NCBI RefSeq assembly: GCF_024612015.1 | Contig: NZ_CP102512.1 | Span: forward strand, 10,795,971-10,859,970 | DNA: 64,000 nucleotides | Source of the DNA: Streptomyces sp. CA-210063 | GTDB lineage: Bacteria; Actinomycetota; Actinomycetes; Streptomycetales; Streptomycetaceae | Direction of reading: 5' to 3' | Shown: positions 54,238-62,957 of the stretch, in pieces | Position numbering within the stretch: the stretch's first letter is position 1 | Layout: each line of letters starts with the position of its first letter | Program-made: the position numbers and the translations under genes | The notes under the pieces: model-generated | Databases searched by the model: none | What the model saw: the letters and a program-made list of their open reading frames with translations, nothing else | What the model was told of the DNA's origin: nothing

Positions 54238-56607
54238 TCAGTCCTGTGCGCTGGTACGCAGCCGGTGGGCGAGGGTTTGCTGCCATGCCTGGTCGGTGGC
54301 CGGGAGGGCAGCGTGGCAGATACGTGTGAGGGTGCCGTCGGCCAGCCAGCTCAGGTAGCGGCGTCGGCAGGTCTGGAAGGAGCCCAGGGCCTGGGGGAGG
54401 CGTCGCCAGGCCTGCCGGGTGCAGGCGATGTGGATGATGGCTTCCAGGATCTGCCGTTCGCTGCGGCGGCCGCCGGTGTGCGAGGGCGGGGGCAGCAGGG
54501 CGGACAGGGAGTGCCAGGCGGTGTCGCTGATCCGCGGCTGCCACACCAACACCCTGCCGGCCAGCGCCTCCAGTTGGTCGATCAGGTCCTGCTGTTCTGG
54601 GTGCGGCAGTGGCTGCCGGTCCTGCTGCTCGCCCAGCCATGCGGTGGCCTGTTCGGCATCCGGTGCGCCCGGCCACCAGGCGATGCCGTCGGGGAGGCCG
54701 GCCAGGTGGTGGCGGCAGGCCCACCACATGCGCTGCCAGGCGACCGGCCAGGGCGGGTTCCACCAGGTATCGATAGCGGTCAGTTGCCGGCCCAGGCGGG
54801 TGGGCCGGCCGTGGGGGTGCTGACGCTGGCGTACCTGGTTGAGCCAGGTTCCCAGGGCGAATCCGGTGTCGGTGCGGGTGGGCTTGGAGACGGCGAGGTG
54901 GCCGTGGCGGGCGGCGTAGGCGCGGGCCTGGGCCAGGCCGTCGGCGGCCGGGCGGCGCCGGCCGGGCCAGGCGTTAAACCGTTCGGCCTCGGCCGCGGGC
55001 AGCCCGAGCTCGGCGAGCAGCTGCTGCTGGCCGTCGTGCAGCTGCGGGTAGTGGGTGATCTGGTGGCGCAGCCACCGCTCAAGCCAGCGCGGCAGCCCCT
55101 GCAGGTTGTCCCCGCCGTGTACCGGCCCGCGCTCCCTCACGTGGGTGCGGGCGCGGTACCAGGCCCGCTGCCAGTCGACCGGCCACGGCGGGTTCCACCA
55201 GGCATCCAGTGCGCCGAGCTGTTCCGCCTGCCGGCGGGTCAGCGACGCCGCGTCGGCACGCCGGTTGGCCAGCCACCGCCCCAGATCGAAGCCCGCACCG
55301 GCCCGGCCGCTGGTGTGGGGGAGCGCCAGGTGTCCCCACCGCGCCGCGTGAGCCCGCGCGTGCTCGAGCCCCTCGGCGAACAGCTCCTCGTGCCGCCGCG
55401 TCAGGCCCTGACCGTGCCCGGTACGCCGCGGCACAGCCGGCTCCGCCCGCCACCCTCCCGCCCCCGCCCCCGCAGCCCCGCCCGGACCCGCGCCGGTATC
55501 GAAGGCGGGTGCCAGCAGACGCAGGCCCGGGCCCACCTCCACGGGCCGGTGCGCGCTGCGCACCCACCACATCCCCCGCCCGGGCGGCGGCAGCACCGCC
55601 GCGGGCCGGCGCTGCTCGCGGGCCACCGCCTGCACCCACACCGACAACGGCCCTGCCTGATCAGGCTGTTCGACCTCCCCCAGCCAGTCCCGTCCCAGCC
55701 GGGCACCCAACGCGGCCACGAACCCCTCCCCACCCGGCCTGCGCACCAGCCCCGGCGCTGCGCCCCCGGCAGCCAGCTCCCGTACCACCGGATCGCTCAA
55801 CGCCGCCGCCACCGTCACCACCTCGGGAAAGACCACCACGTCCCGCACCAGCAGCCGCCACTGCCGCTCCCCCCAGCCCGGCGGTTCCGGATACCGCCGG
55901 CAGGTGGCCGCCACCACCTGTTCCAGACGCGGCCCCCACACCCGCTCCCGCGCCCAGAACTCCTCCCGCTCCCACCACCCGCACACCACCGCCCGCGCCA
56001 GCGCGAACACCTCCCCGCCCACCACCCCCACCCCCACCCCCACGCCCGCGCCCGCCTCAGCCCGGACTATTCGGCCAAAACGCCGCTGCGCACCGTCCAG
56101 CTCCCGCCCCAGGCACCCGACATCGGCGAACTCCCACGGATGCCCCTCACCCGCATCCAGCAGCCACCGCCCATGGCGCACACACAAACCGCCGCCACCG
56201 CGCCCGGTACACCCACACCCGCCCCGCACCCGGGCCGCCCCTAGCCGCACACAGCCGGCAGCCGGACACCACCGGCCCCCACTCCGAGGACCCCACCCGC
56301 CACCCGCCCACCCTTGTCTCCCACCGCCACGGCCGGCCAGCGCTGCAGGCCCGGCCGACCACGACGGCAACGCCCGCGCCAGATGCCCGCCCGGCACCCG
56401 GCACCAGCCGGCCAGCTGCTCCTGCGCCGCCTCGTCGAGAAGGACCTCGCCGTCCGGGCGCACACCGCGCGCTTGGTGCACGGGATTCGCCCACCGCCAG
56501 CACGCCGTCAGGTCGCCGGCCTGCAGCCCGTAGGCGGCCGCGACCCGGTGCAGGAACGACCACGTCGTCTCACCGGACATCGGCACCACCCGCAACACTC
56601 CACGCAC
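54238..56607 (-). CDS. TniQ - helicase-associated-domain - IS5-type (DUF4096-like) fusion protein
   Basis: 789 residues from GTG 56607, chosen because it aligns with the first TniQ start; the frame is open to 57018. Order: a TniQ-like part (GETTWSFLHRVAAAYG and a diverged zinc cluster near CVRHGRWLLDAG), then at least two helicase-associated (HA) repeats (LDAWWNPPWPVDWQRAW and IDTWWNPPWPVAWQRMWW are the paired ends), then ~95 residues like the N-terminal domain of IS5 transposases (DTAWHSLSALLPPPSHTGG, RRSERQILEAIIHIACTRQA, then WRRLPQALGSFQTCRRRY). I know of no characterised protein with this arrangement. It sits next to tap and could select telomeric targets (inferred). Confidence 0.78.
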   Translation of the reverse strand: MRGVLRVVPMSGETTWSFLHRVAAAYGLQAGDLTACWRWANPVHQARGVRPDGEVLLDEAAQEQLAGWCRVPGGHLARALPSWSAGPAALAGRGGGRQGWAGGGWGPRSGGRWCPAAGCVRLGAARVRGGCGCTGRGGGGLCVRHGRWLLDAGEGHPWEFADVGCLGRELDGAQRRFGRIVRAEAGAGVGVGVGVVGGEVFALARAVVCGWWEREEFWARERVWGPRLEQVVAATCRRYPEPPGWGERQWRLLVRDVVVFPEVVTVAAALSDPVVRELAAGGAAPGLVRRPGGEGFVAALGARLGRDWLGEVEQPDQAGPLSVWVQAVAREQRRPAAVLPPPGRGMWWVRSAHRPVEVGPGLRLLAPAFDTGAGPGGAAGAGAGGWRAEPAVPRRTGHGQGLTRRHEELFAEGLEHARAHAARWGHLALPHTSGRAGAGFDLGRWLANRRADAASLTRRQAEQLGALDAWWNPPWPVDWQRAWYRARTHVRERGPVHGGDNLQGLPRWLERWLRHQITHYPQLHDGQQQLLAELGLPAAEAERFNAWPGRRRPAADGLAQARAYAARHGHLAVSKPTRTDTGFALGTWLNQVRQRQHPHGRPTRLGRQLTAIDTWWNPPWPVAWQRMWWACRHHLAGLPDGIAWWPGAPDAEQATAWLGEQQDRQPLPHPEQQDLIDQLEALAGRVLVWQPRISDTAWHSLSALLPPPSHTGGRRSERQILEAIIHIACTRQAWRRLPQALGSFQTCRRRYLSWLADGTLTRICHAALPATDQAWQQTLAHRLRTSAQD

Positions 56608-56997
56608 ACGCTCACTCGCCTTCCGGCGCAGCCCTCTCAGCAGGTCGCGGCTCTCGTCGGACCGAGGCTGCCCTGCTGCACCTTCCTCCTCGCTTTCTCC
56701 TACTGCCACGTCCCACCGCTTGTTCCAGGTAGAGGGCACTGGTCGCTGCTCCACGCAGACCACATCGGGCAGGTCGGACTCTGGAAAGCTGAGGATAGGG
56801 ACGCCGGCGCGCTGCGGCGCTCCTTCCGGACGGTCCACGCCGCGCAGGCCCAGCACGCCCTGTGCGCCGAGGCCGACTTCGAGATGCCGCACGAGTCGTG
56901 AGGACGCGGGCTGTCCAGGGCTGTGCGCTGGGCGACCGGCCCGCAGGGGGCGGCCTGGGGCAGGGCCACGGCCGCCGCCGATACATAGAACACCTGC

Positions 56998-57036
56998 CGT
57001 ACGCATTTCGTACGGCAAACGTACGCTATCCGTACG
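56998..57036. promoter_or_regulatory. Four CGTACG boxes phased every 11 bp before tap
   Basis: CGTACG occurs at 56998, 57009, 57020 and 57031, exactly one helical turn apart, so all four sites lie on the same DNA face. The array is 36 bp before the tap start, in the gap that also serves the divergent TniQ fusion. Tap carries an HTH, so it could bind here; an iteron-like role is also possible. Confidence 0.7.
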
Positions 57037-57071
57037 GTTAGTGGGCTAGGGTGTTGCTCAGGAGGTGTTCG

Positions 57072-59315
57072 ATGTCCGAGTTGTTCGATCGGATCGATGC
57101 GCTGGTCGCGTCCCGGTCTGTGCTGCCGCCGTCGGCGGAACGTAAGCGGCTGCGCCAGGCACACGGCCTGACGCTGGACGAAGTTGCCGCAGCCCTGGAC
57201 GTTCGGCGGGCAACCGTCAGCGGCTGGGAGGCCGGTAAGACCGAGCCCAGACCGCCGGAGCGTGACGCGTATGCGCGGATGCTCAAGCAGCTCGCGGAGC
57301 TCTACCCCGCCCCCACCAACCCCGCCGCACCCGAGCAGGACACGGCGGTGCCTGAGACATTCACCGGCGAGCCTGCCCCCGCTCCACAAGTCCGGACTCT
57401 GGCCGCGGCGCCGGTCTCCGAGGCTGCGGCCATGACTGCGACCGAGAACACCCAGACCTCTGCCCCCGTCGCCCCAGCTCCGGCCGCTGCGTCGCGTCCG
57501 GCGCGCACCGCCAGGCCGTCGTCGACGTCGCGCCGTCCGGGCGCGCGGAAGGCGCCTCCGGCCGGTACTCCTGCGGGTGGCACGGATCCGCGGTTTGTGA
57601 ACGGTCCGCTGGCGGTCGTCGATGTCGAGGACGGGCAGGTGCTGGCGTACTGCGTCGGCGGCCTGGTCCTGGAGGTGCCCGCCAAGAGCATCCCGGCCCT
57701 GGTGGAGTGGACGCTCAAGGAGGCGCGGCTCGGGCAGCCGAAGCTGTCCGGGCCGGGCAAGGACGCCGATCCGCTACTTGTGCTCACCGAGTCCGCGCTG
57801 GAGCGTTACGGCCTCCCCGTCGCCCTCACGGAGGAGGAGCGGCTCGCCGGGCGGATTCCGGAGGGTCACAAGGTCATCAAGCAACTGGCGCGTGCCGACT
57901 GGAAGCTGACCAAGCGCGGGTTCGGGCCGTGGGCGAGGATCTACCGTCCCGCCACCGGTTCGGAGCGTGCCTGCGTGCAGCTGTGCATCCCGTCGTGGCA
58001 CGCGCTCGACACCCGGCACTGGGGCGAGGCCGGGAAGCTGGCGCCGGCGGAACTCGCCCGCGTGCTGGGCGTGTACGCGTCCCGGGTGATGACGCCGCGC
58101 GGATCGACCGCCGTGACCGGTCTGGAGCTGATGACCGCGCTGCACCCGCCGACCCGGGCCTCCGAGCCGGACGCCGACGGCAAGCGGCACTCCGAGCACA
58201 ACCCCGGCTCGCTCGGGAAGGACCCGGTGGACTGCGCGCCGTGCGAGGCCCCCGACGGGCACCCGCTCCTGGCGGACCTGCCGCGGTTCCACGTGCGCGG
58301 TCCGGCGGAGAAGTTGTTCGAGGAGGCGTACGACTGGGCGCGGCCGATGACGGATGCCGAGTGCACCCTGCGGCACCTGGTGGGCATCGACGTGAACATG
58401 GCCTTCGCCGCCGGAGCCAACGGCCTGGTCGTCGGCCTCGGTGCGCCGACGCATGTGAAGGCGCCGGTGTTCGATGCGAAGCTGCCCGGCTCGTGGCTGG
58501 TGGACCTCTCGCACGTCGACCTGTCCCGGGTGAGGGTCGCCAAGAACAAATGGGCAGACTTGGACGCGAGTCTGCTGCCGAGCCCGTTCACGCCGAAGGG
58601 CGAGCGGCCCGAGGGGCCGGCCTGGTACGCGACGCCGACCGTGGCGTACGCGGTGGAGCTCGGCTACGACGTCGCGCCGATCGAGGCGTACGTCCGGTAC
58701 GAGAGCGGCCGCTACCTGGACGGCTGGTACAACCGGCTGCGGGACGCCTACCTGACCACGATGGCTGACCTCGGCGTGCACGCGGACCTGTCGCCGGAGG
58801 ACTTCCTGGCGGCGATGGACGGCTACAAGGAGCGTGACCCGGAGCTGGCGATCGTCGTCTCTGCGGTCAAGGCGACGGTCAAGGGCGGCCTGGGCAAGCT
58901 GCGCGAGCGCCCGCGCGGTGAGCGCTGGCGGCCGGGCGAGCCGTGGCGGGCCTTGTCCCGGCCGACGTGGCGGCCGGACATCCGCGCGGCGGTCATCTCC
59001 CGCACCCGGATCAACCTGCACCGAAAGATCGTCAAGCACGCGGCGTTCACCGGGCAGTACCCGGTCGCGGTCCTGTCCGACTGCGTCGTCTACGCCGTCG
59101 ACGGCACCAGCCCGCTGGACTTCCTGCCGTACCGGGACGGCAAGCCGCTGCCGGGCGGCTTCAAGCTCGGCATCAACCCGGGCCTGGTCAAGCACGAGGG
59201 CACCCAGAGCGTCTTGTGGGGCGAAGAGGTCCGCGAGCGGTTCAACGCGCCGGAGCTCAACCTCGCCCGGTACATCAAGGACGGCACCGTCACCGACGTC
59301 GACAACGGAGAGTAG
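57072..59315 (+). CDS. tap: Telomere-associated protein Tap
   Basis: 747 residues from ATG 57072 with AGGAGG 8 bp upstream. The length matches known Tap (~740). The N-terminal XRE-type HTH contains LRQAHGLTLDEVAAALDVRR and TVSGWEAGKTEP. A Pro/Ala linker precedes a large C-terminal domain with VGIDVNMAFAAGANGLVVGL, SWLVDLSHVDLSRVRVAKNK and GFKLGINPGLVKHEG. Tap binds the single-stranded 3' overhang of the telomere and recruits Tpg for end patching. It is followed by tpg 12 bp downstream, as in other Streptomyces. Autoregulation via the CGTACG array is possible. Confidence 0.95.
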   Translation: MSELFDRIDALVASRSVLPPSAERKRLRQAHGLTLDEVAAALDVRRATVSGWEAGKTEPRPPERDAYARMLKQLAELYPAPTNPAAPEQDTAVPETFTGEPAPAPQVRTLAAAPVSEAAAMTATENTQTSAPVAPAPAAASRPARTARPSSTSRRPGARKAPPAGTPAGGTDPRFVNGPLAVVDVEDGQVLAYCVGGLVLEVPAKSIPALVEWTLKEARLGQPKLSGPGKDADPLLVLTESALERYGLPVALTEEERLAGRIPEGHKVIKQLARADWKLTKRGFGPWARIYRPATGSERACVQLCIPSWHALDTRHWGEAGKLAPAELARVLGVYASRVMTPRGSTAVTGLELMTALHPPTRASEPDADGKRHSEHNPGSLGKDPVDCAPCEAPDGHPLLADLPRFHVRGPAEKLFEEAYDWARPMTDAECTLRHLVGIDVNMAFAAGANGLVVGLGAPTHVKAPVFDAKLPGSWLVDLSHVDLSRVRVAKNKWADLDASLLPSPFTPKGERPEGPAWYATPTVAYAVELGYDVAPIEAYVRYESGRYLDGWYNRLRDAYLTTMADLGVHADLSPEDFLAAMDGYKERDPELAIVVSAVKATVKGGLGKLRERPRGERWRPGEPWRALSRPTWRPDIRAAVISRTRINLHRKIVKHAAFTGQYPVAVLSDCVVYAVDGTSPLDFLPYRDGKPLPGGFKLGINPGLVKHEGTQSVLWGEEVRERFNAPELNLARYIKDGTVTDVDNGE

Positions 59316-59327
59316 GAGAAGGCGACG

Positions 59328-59885
59328 ATGAGCCTGTTCGGGGACGGCCTGGAAGCCGCGGTGCAGAAGGCGTTCACCCGCCCCGCGCCCAAGAGCGCGC
59401 CCGCGCAGATGCGGTACCTGGTCAAGCAGCTCAAGGGCACCAAGGCGGTCGCCCAGATGCTGCGGATCTCCCAGCGCACCGTCGAGCGGTACGTGAAGGA
59501 CCAGATCAAAAAGCCGCGCCCGGACCTCGCAGCCCGGCTGGAGCGCGAGGTGAAGAAGCGGTGGCAGCCGCAGATTAGGGCCAAGGCCCGGCAGAAGGCG
59601 GCGACCACGGGCGGCATCGTCGTCGACACCCGGGCCCGGCTCGGCTACACCGCGCCGATCGGGTCGACGGATCAGGACCGCATCCGGCACCTGACCGTCG
59701 CCCTGCCGCCCCGCTACGCCGCCCGCCTCTTCGACGCCCAGGAGCAGGGCGCCACCGAGCAGCGCCTGCAGGAGATCGCGGCTGAGGCACTCAAGGAGGT
59801 GTACTTCCAGGACGGCGGCCGCCGCGCCGGGCAGTTGGAGGAGGTCCGCTTCACGGACATCGAGCACCTCGAGTTCGACCTGTAG
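59328..59885 (+). CDS. tpg: Telomere terminal protein Tpg
   Basis: 185 residues, the size of archetypal Tpg. The HTH segment is KGTKAVAQMLRISQRTVERY. The conserved central part is RARLGYTAPIGSTDQDRIR, and residue 114 in it is a Thr; Thr114 is the residue described as the deoxynucleotide acceptor that primes end patching in S. lividans/coelicolor Tpg. The acidic end is DIEHLEFDL. Tpg becomes covalently linked to the 5' chromosome ends. The gene lies 12 bp after tap and is probably cotranscribed. Intact, with no visible defects. Confidence 0.96.
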   Translation: MSLFGDGLEAAVQKAFTRPAPKSAPAQMRYLVKQLKGTKAVAQMLRISQRTVERYVKDQIKKPRPDLAARLEREVKKRWQPQIRAKARQKAATTGGIVVDTRARLGYTAPIGSTDQDRIRHLTVALPPRYAARLFDAQEQGATEQRLQEIAAEALKEVYFQDGGRRAGQLEEVRFTDIEHLEFDL

Positions 59886-59911
59886 ATCTCGAACAGCCGC
59901 GAGCCCCGTCG

Positions 59912-59926
59912 ACAGCATCATGCTGT
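59912..59926. terminator. Hairpin between convergent tpg and helicase genes
   Basis: ACAGCA-TCA-TGCTGT is a perfect 6-3-6 inverted repeat in the 43-bp gap between the two stops. It could act as a bidirectional terminator, although no T-run follows on either strand. Confidence 0.45.
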
Positions 59927-59928
59927 GG

Positions 59929-62913
59929 TCAGAGCCGGTCGGCAGCTCGGAGTTCGATGTCGACCACGGTGGAGGCGATTTCGTCCTTGCGCCACTGCTC
60001 GGGGGAGTTGTGGCGCACCAGGCCGCCCGCGTAGGCCATGTGCAGCAGTTCTGCCTTGGTGTGGTTGCGCATCAGCTCGTTCTTGCGCTGCGCCCGCGCC
60101 CGGCCCCGTGCTGCCTGGGTCTCGCGCTCTTCCCCCGTCACCGTGTCGCCCTGGTCGTGGTCCTCCTGGGCCTGTGCGTCCGACGACGCGGGCCGGACGG
60201 AACCGTCGCCCATGCCGCCGGACGGGGCCGGCACCGCTGCGGCCTTCGCCCAGGGCGCACCCAAGGCGGCGAGGGCGGCCTGCTGCTCGGAAGTGAGCTT
60301 GTCCCACCTCGCCCGGGCGTTCGAAGTCCATACGCCCAGTTTCACGACCATCGGTTCCGTCTCGCCGTCGACCGTGATCTCCTCAGCGTGGCTGCGTGGT
60401 ACAGGCCGGTTGGCGCCTTCCCGTTCCACCCACTGTGCGAGGGCGGTCAGGCCACGCTGGAACGCTTGCTGCGCCTTGCTCGGGCCCTTGGTCGCACGCG
60501 TTGCCGCCGGGGCGGGAGTCGGCGCCTCAGTGGGCTTGATGCCCAGCTTGGATAGCCGTTCCTGCTGCTCGGTGGACAGTTGCGCCCAGGTGCTCGCCTC
60601 GCGTTGCCGTGCGAGCCATCGTCCGATGTCGTCGCCGTCGAAGGTCACGCCGGGTGCGATCTCGGGCAGGTGGCCGTCGGTGTCGACGAGGTCGGCGAGG
60701 ATGCGGTAGTGACGTTGCCAGTCCAGAGGCCACGGACAGTCCCAGTCCTCGTCGATGGCGGTCAGTTGCGCGGCCCGAGCCTGCGCGCGTTCGGGGTTTT
60801 TTCCGAGGCCGCCTTTGCGGCGGAGGTTGGCCATGTGCTGTCCGATGGGCACCAGGCCCTCGGCCTCGCTCTCGCCCCAGACGGCGTCCTGGCGGGGTGC
60901 GAGATGCCCGGTGGCCCGCCGGTAGGAGCGGAGCGTGGCGAGTTTGTTCTCCCATGCCTCTTCCCCCGGCTCCCAGACCATCCCGGCCTCGGGAGCGTCC
61001 AGGAGCTCCCTGCGCCGCAGCTCCAGTTCCCCGGCCCGCAGTGCCTTTCGCTGCTGGTGCACCCACCTGCCCAACGGGAAGCCCTTTGTGACGCCGACCG
61101 TCGTCTCGGTGTCGTAGGGGACGGCGTAGAGGCCGGTGATGTGGTTCTCCTTCCGCCAGCGCAGCAGGGCTTGGTAGCCCTCGAGCCACACCAGGGACTC
61201 CGGCCGGTAGACCCGGGTGCGCAGGAAGGCCGCGATGGTCGACGCGTCGCGCGGGCTGGAGAAGTGGAGCAGGGCCGACTCGGCGGCGGCGTCGGTGTCG
61301 TCCTGCTCCTGGTCCTTGCCGTCGCTCTCGCCGCCGGTCCCGACGATCCGCCCGTTCTCATCGCGCTGGACGTGCACCTTGCGTTTCCCGCTGCTGAGGG
61401 CGCGGGAGGCGAGTTGCTCAACGAGTCGTTCATCATGACTGCGGAGGCCTTGGAGGACGGCTACGAGAGGGCGGAACGAGGCGGAGGCCACCATGTCCGT
61501 CGGGTCCTCGCCGGGCTCCAGGAAGATCGGCACGATGATGCGCGCGATCTTCGTGCTGCCGTCGCGGTTCAGCCGGAGCGTGCGGCCGATGTTCTGCACG
61601 ATCTCGACCTGGGAGCCGCGGGTGTCGGCGAAGCAGATCGCCTCCACTCCGCGTTCGCCGGTGATGTCGACGCCTTCCCCGAGGACCCGCACCGAGGCGA
61701 GGAACGCGCGGTGGACCCGGCGGCCGGCGGCGTCGATGCCGTTGGCGAACTGCCGCAGCACCTCGCGGCGTTCGGATACGAGGTGGTCGCCGCACAGCCA
61801 TGCCGACCACACCCGGTCCGGGGGTACGTGGCGACCTGCTTCCAGCTCGTAGAACTCCGCGTCGATCGACGATGCGGGGAGCCGGTCTGCGGCCGCCAGG
61901 TCGTCGTCGGAGGCGTCATTCATGTACAGCTCCGCGGCCGTCTCCGCCATCTTCTCCGCGAACGCCGCTGCCTCCTCAACCTTCTGATGGAAGGTCATCA
62001 CGGTGCGCAGGTTCCACCTTGCGGCGTGCTCCAGGAGCGCGGTCTGCAGTAGGGCCAGGCGCCGGCCTCGCTGCGCCTCCTCCGATTCCCCGAGGACCGG
62101 GGAGGGGTCGCGGATCTCCAGCACGTCGATCTCGAACCCGGCGAGGATTGCGCGTTCGATCGCCTCGCTTAGCCCAAGCTCAGCCAGCCACGGCCCGTAG
62201 GTTTCCGAGTCCTGGCCCATGGTCGCGATCTCCACCTCCTGGCCGTCCGTGCCCTTCTGCGGGCGGGGCGAGGCGAGGATGCGGGGGGTGGCGGTGAGGT
62301 AGAGCCGGAAGTCGGCGGGGATACGGGCGTTGTCGTGGATCGCCGCCCACGGACGACCAAGATCACCGGCAGTTCCATGAGCCTCATCCACGATCGCGAG
62401 GTCGAAGCCCGCCATCTGCTGGCCGTACAGCCGCTCTCCGCCCGCCAGAGCGGCCTCCAGCGGCCCGCGGACCTTCCGCTGGCCCACGGGTGCATCGATG
62501 TCCTCACGGTCCACCAGAGAGGCGTATGTGGCAAGCACGACGACCGGCCCGGACCCGGCCCACAGGGCGAGCTGGATCGGGTTGGTGGTGGTGCGCACCC
62601 CCAGCGAGTTGAGCACCGGGTCGTTCTCCAGTGAGCAGACCGCGACCATGGGGGAGCGGTGGCCGACCAGGCGCCACGCCTGGGCGGTCTGCACGAGCAG
62701 GTCCAGGGTCGGCACGGTCACGAGGATCCGGCCGCCCGGGAAGCACTCCAGCGCACACGCGGCTGCCGTGATCGTCTTGCCGGATCCGGTCGCGGACACG
62801 ATCGTGCCCCGAGCACCCTGAGGGGGCACAGACGATCTTGCAGGAAATCCCACCCATTTACGGAAGGCGGCCTTCTGGTCGATCTGGTGTTCCCTGAGCG
62901 AGATGACCTGCAT
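59929..62913 (-). CDS. Telomere-linked DEAH-box helicase with helicase-associated domains (TtrA-like)
   Basis: 994 residues from ATG 62913. SF2 motifs: Walker A VSATGSGKTITAA (~residues 40-51), DEAH in AIVDEAHGTAG (~176-179), motif III LYLTATPRI, motif V region VLGEGVDIT and motif VI QNIGRTLRLNRD. The C-terminal third holds HA-type repeats (AIDEDWDCPWPLDWQRHY, also GRWVHQQRKALRAG and GRWLARQREAST) matching those in the TniQ fusion. Helicase-like TtrA proteins lie at the ends of many Streptomyces chromosomes and linear plasmids, where they are linked to conjugal transfer. The exact role is unproven. It converges on tpg. Confidence 0.9.
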   Translation of the reverse strand: MQVISLREHQIDQKAAFRKWVGFPARSSVPPQGARGTIVSATGSGKTITAAACALECFPGGRILVTVPTLDLLVQTAQAWRLVGHRSPMVAVCSLENDPVLNSLGVRTTTNPIQLALWAGSGPVVVLATYASLVDREDIDAPVGQRKVRGPLEAALAGGERLYGQQMAGFDLAIVDEAHGTAGDLGRPWAAIHDNARIPADFRLYLTATPRILASPRPQKGTDGQEVEIATMGQDSETYGPWLAELGLSEAIERAILAGFEIDVLEIRDPSPVLGESEEAQRGRRLALLQTALLEHAARWNLRTVMTFHQKVEEAAAFAEKMAETAAELYMNDASDDDLAAADRLPASSIDAEFYELEAGRHVPPDRVWSAWLCGDHLVSERREVLRQFANGIDAAGRRVHRAFLASVRVLGEGVDITGERGVEAICFADTRGSQVEIVQNIGRTLRLNRDGSTKIARIIVPIFLEPGEDPTDMVASASFRPLVAVLQGLRSHDERLVEQLASRALSSGKRKVHVQRDENGRIVGTGGESDGKDQEQDDTDAAAESALLHFSSPRDASTIAAFLRTRVYRPESLVWLEGYQALLRWRKENHITGLYAVPYDTETTVGVTKGFPLGRWVHQQRKALRAGELELRRRELLDAPEAGMVWEPGEEAWENKLATLRSYRRATGHLAPRQDAVWGESEAEGLVPIGQHMANLRRKGGLGKNPERAQARAAQLTAIDEDWDCPWPLDWQRHYRILADLVDTDGHLPEIAPGVTFDGDDIGRWLARQREASTWAQLSTEQQERLSKLGIKPTEAPTPAPAATRATKGPSKAQQAFQRGLTALAQWVEREGANRPVPRSHAEEITVDGETEPMVVKLGVWTSNARARWDKLTSEQQAALAALGAPWAKAAAVPAPSGGMGDGSVRPASSDAQAQEDHDQGDTVTGEERETQAARGRARAQRKNELMRNHTKAELLHMAYAGGLVRHNSPEQWRKDEIASTVVDIELRAADRL

Positions 62914-62957
62914 TTCTGATTCCCTTTTCGGGTAGGACCCGGCGGTGTTGTGTGAGG

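Noticed and set aside
56998..57036. CRISPR-like short regularly spaced repeats
   Set aside because: 6-bp palindromes at 11-bp period with no 30-bp spacers and no cas genes; these are protein-binding sites. No CRISPR array was seen anywhere.
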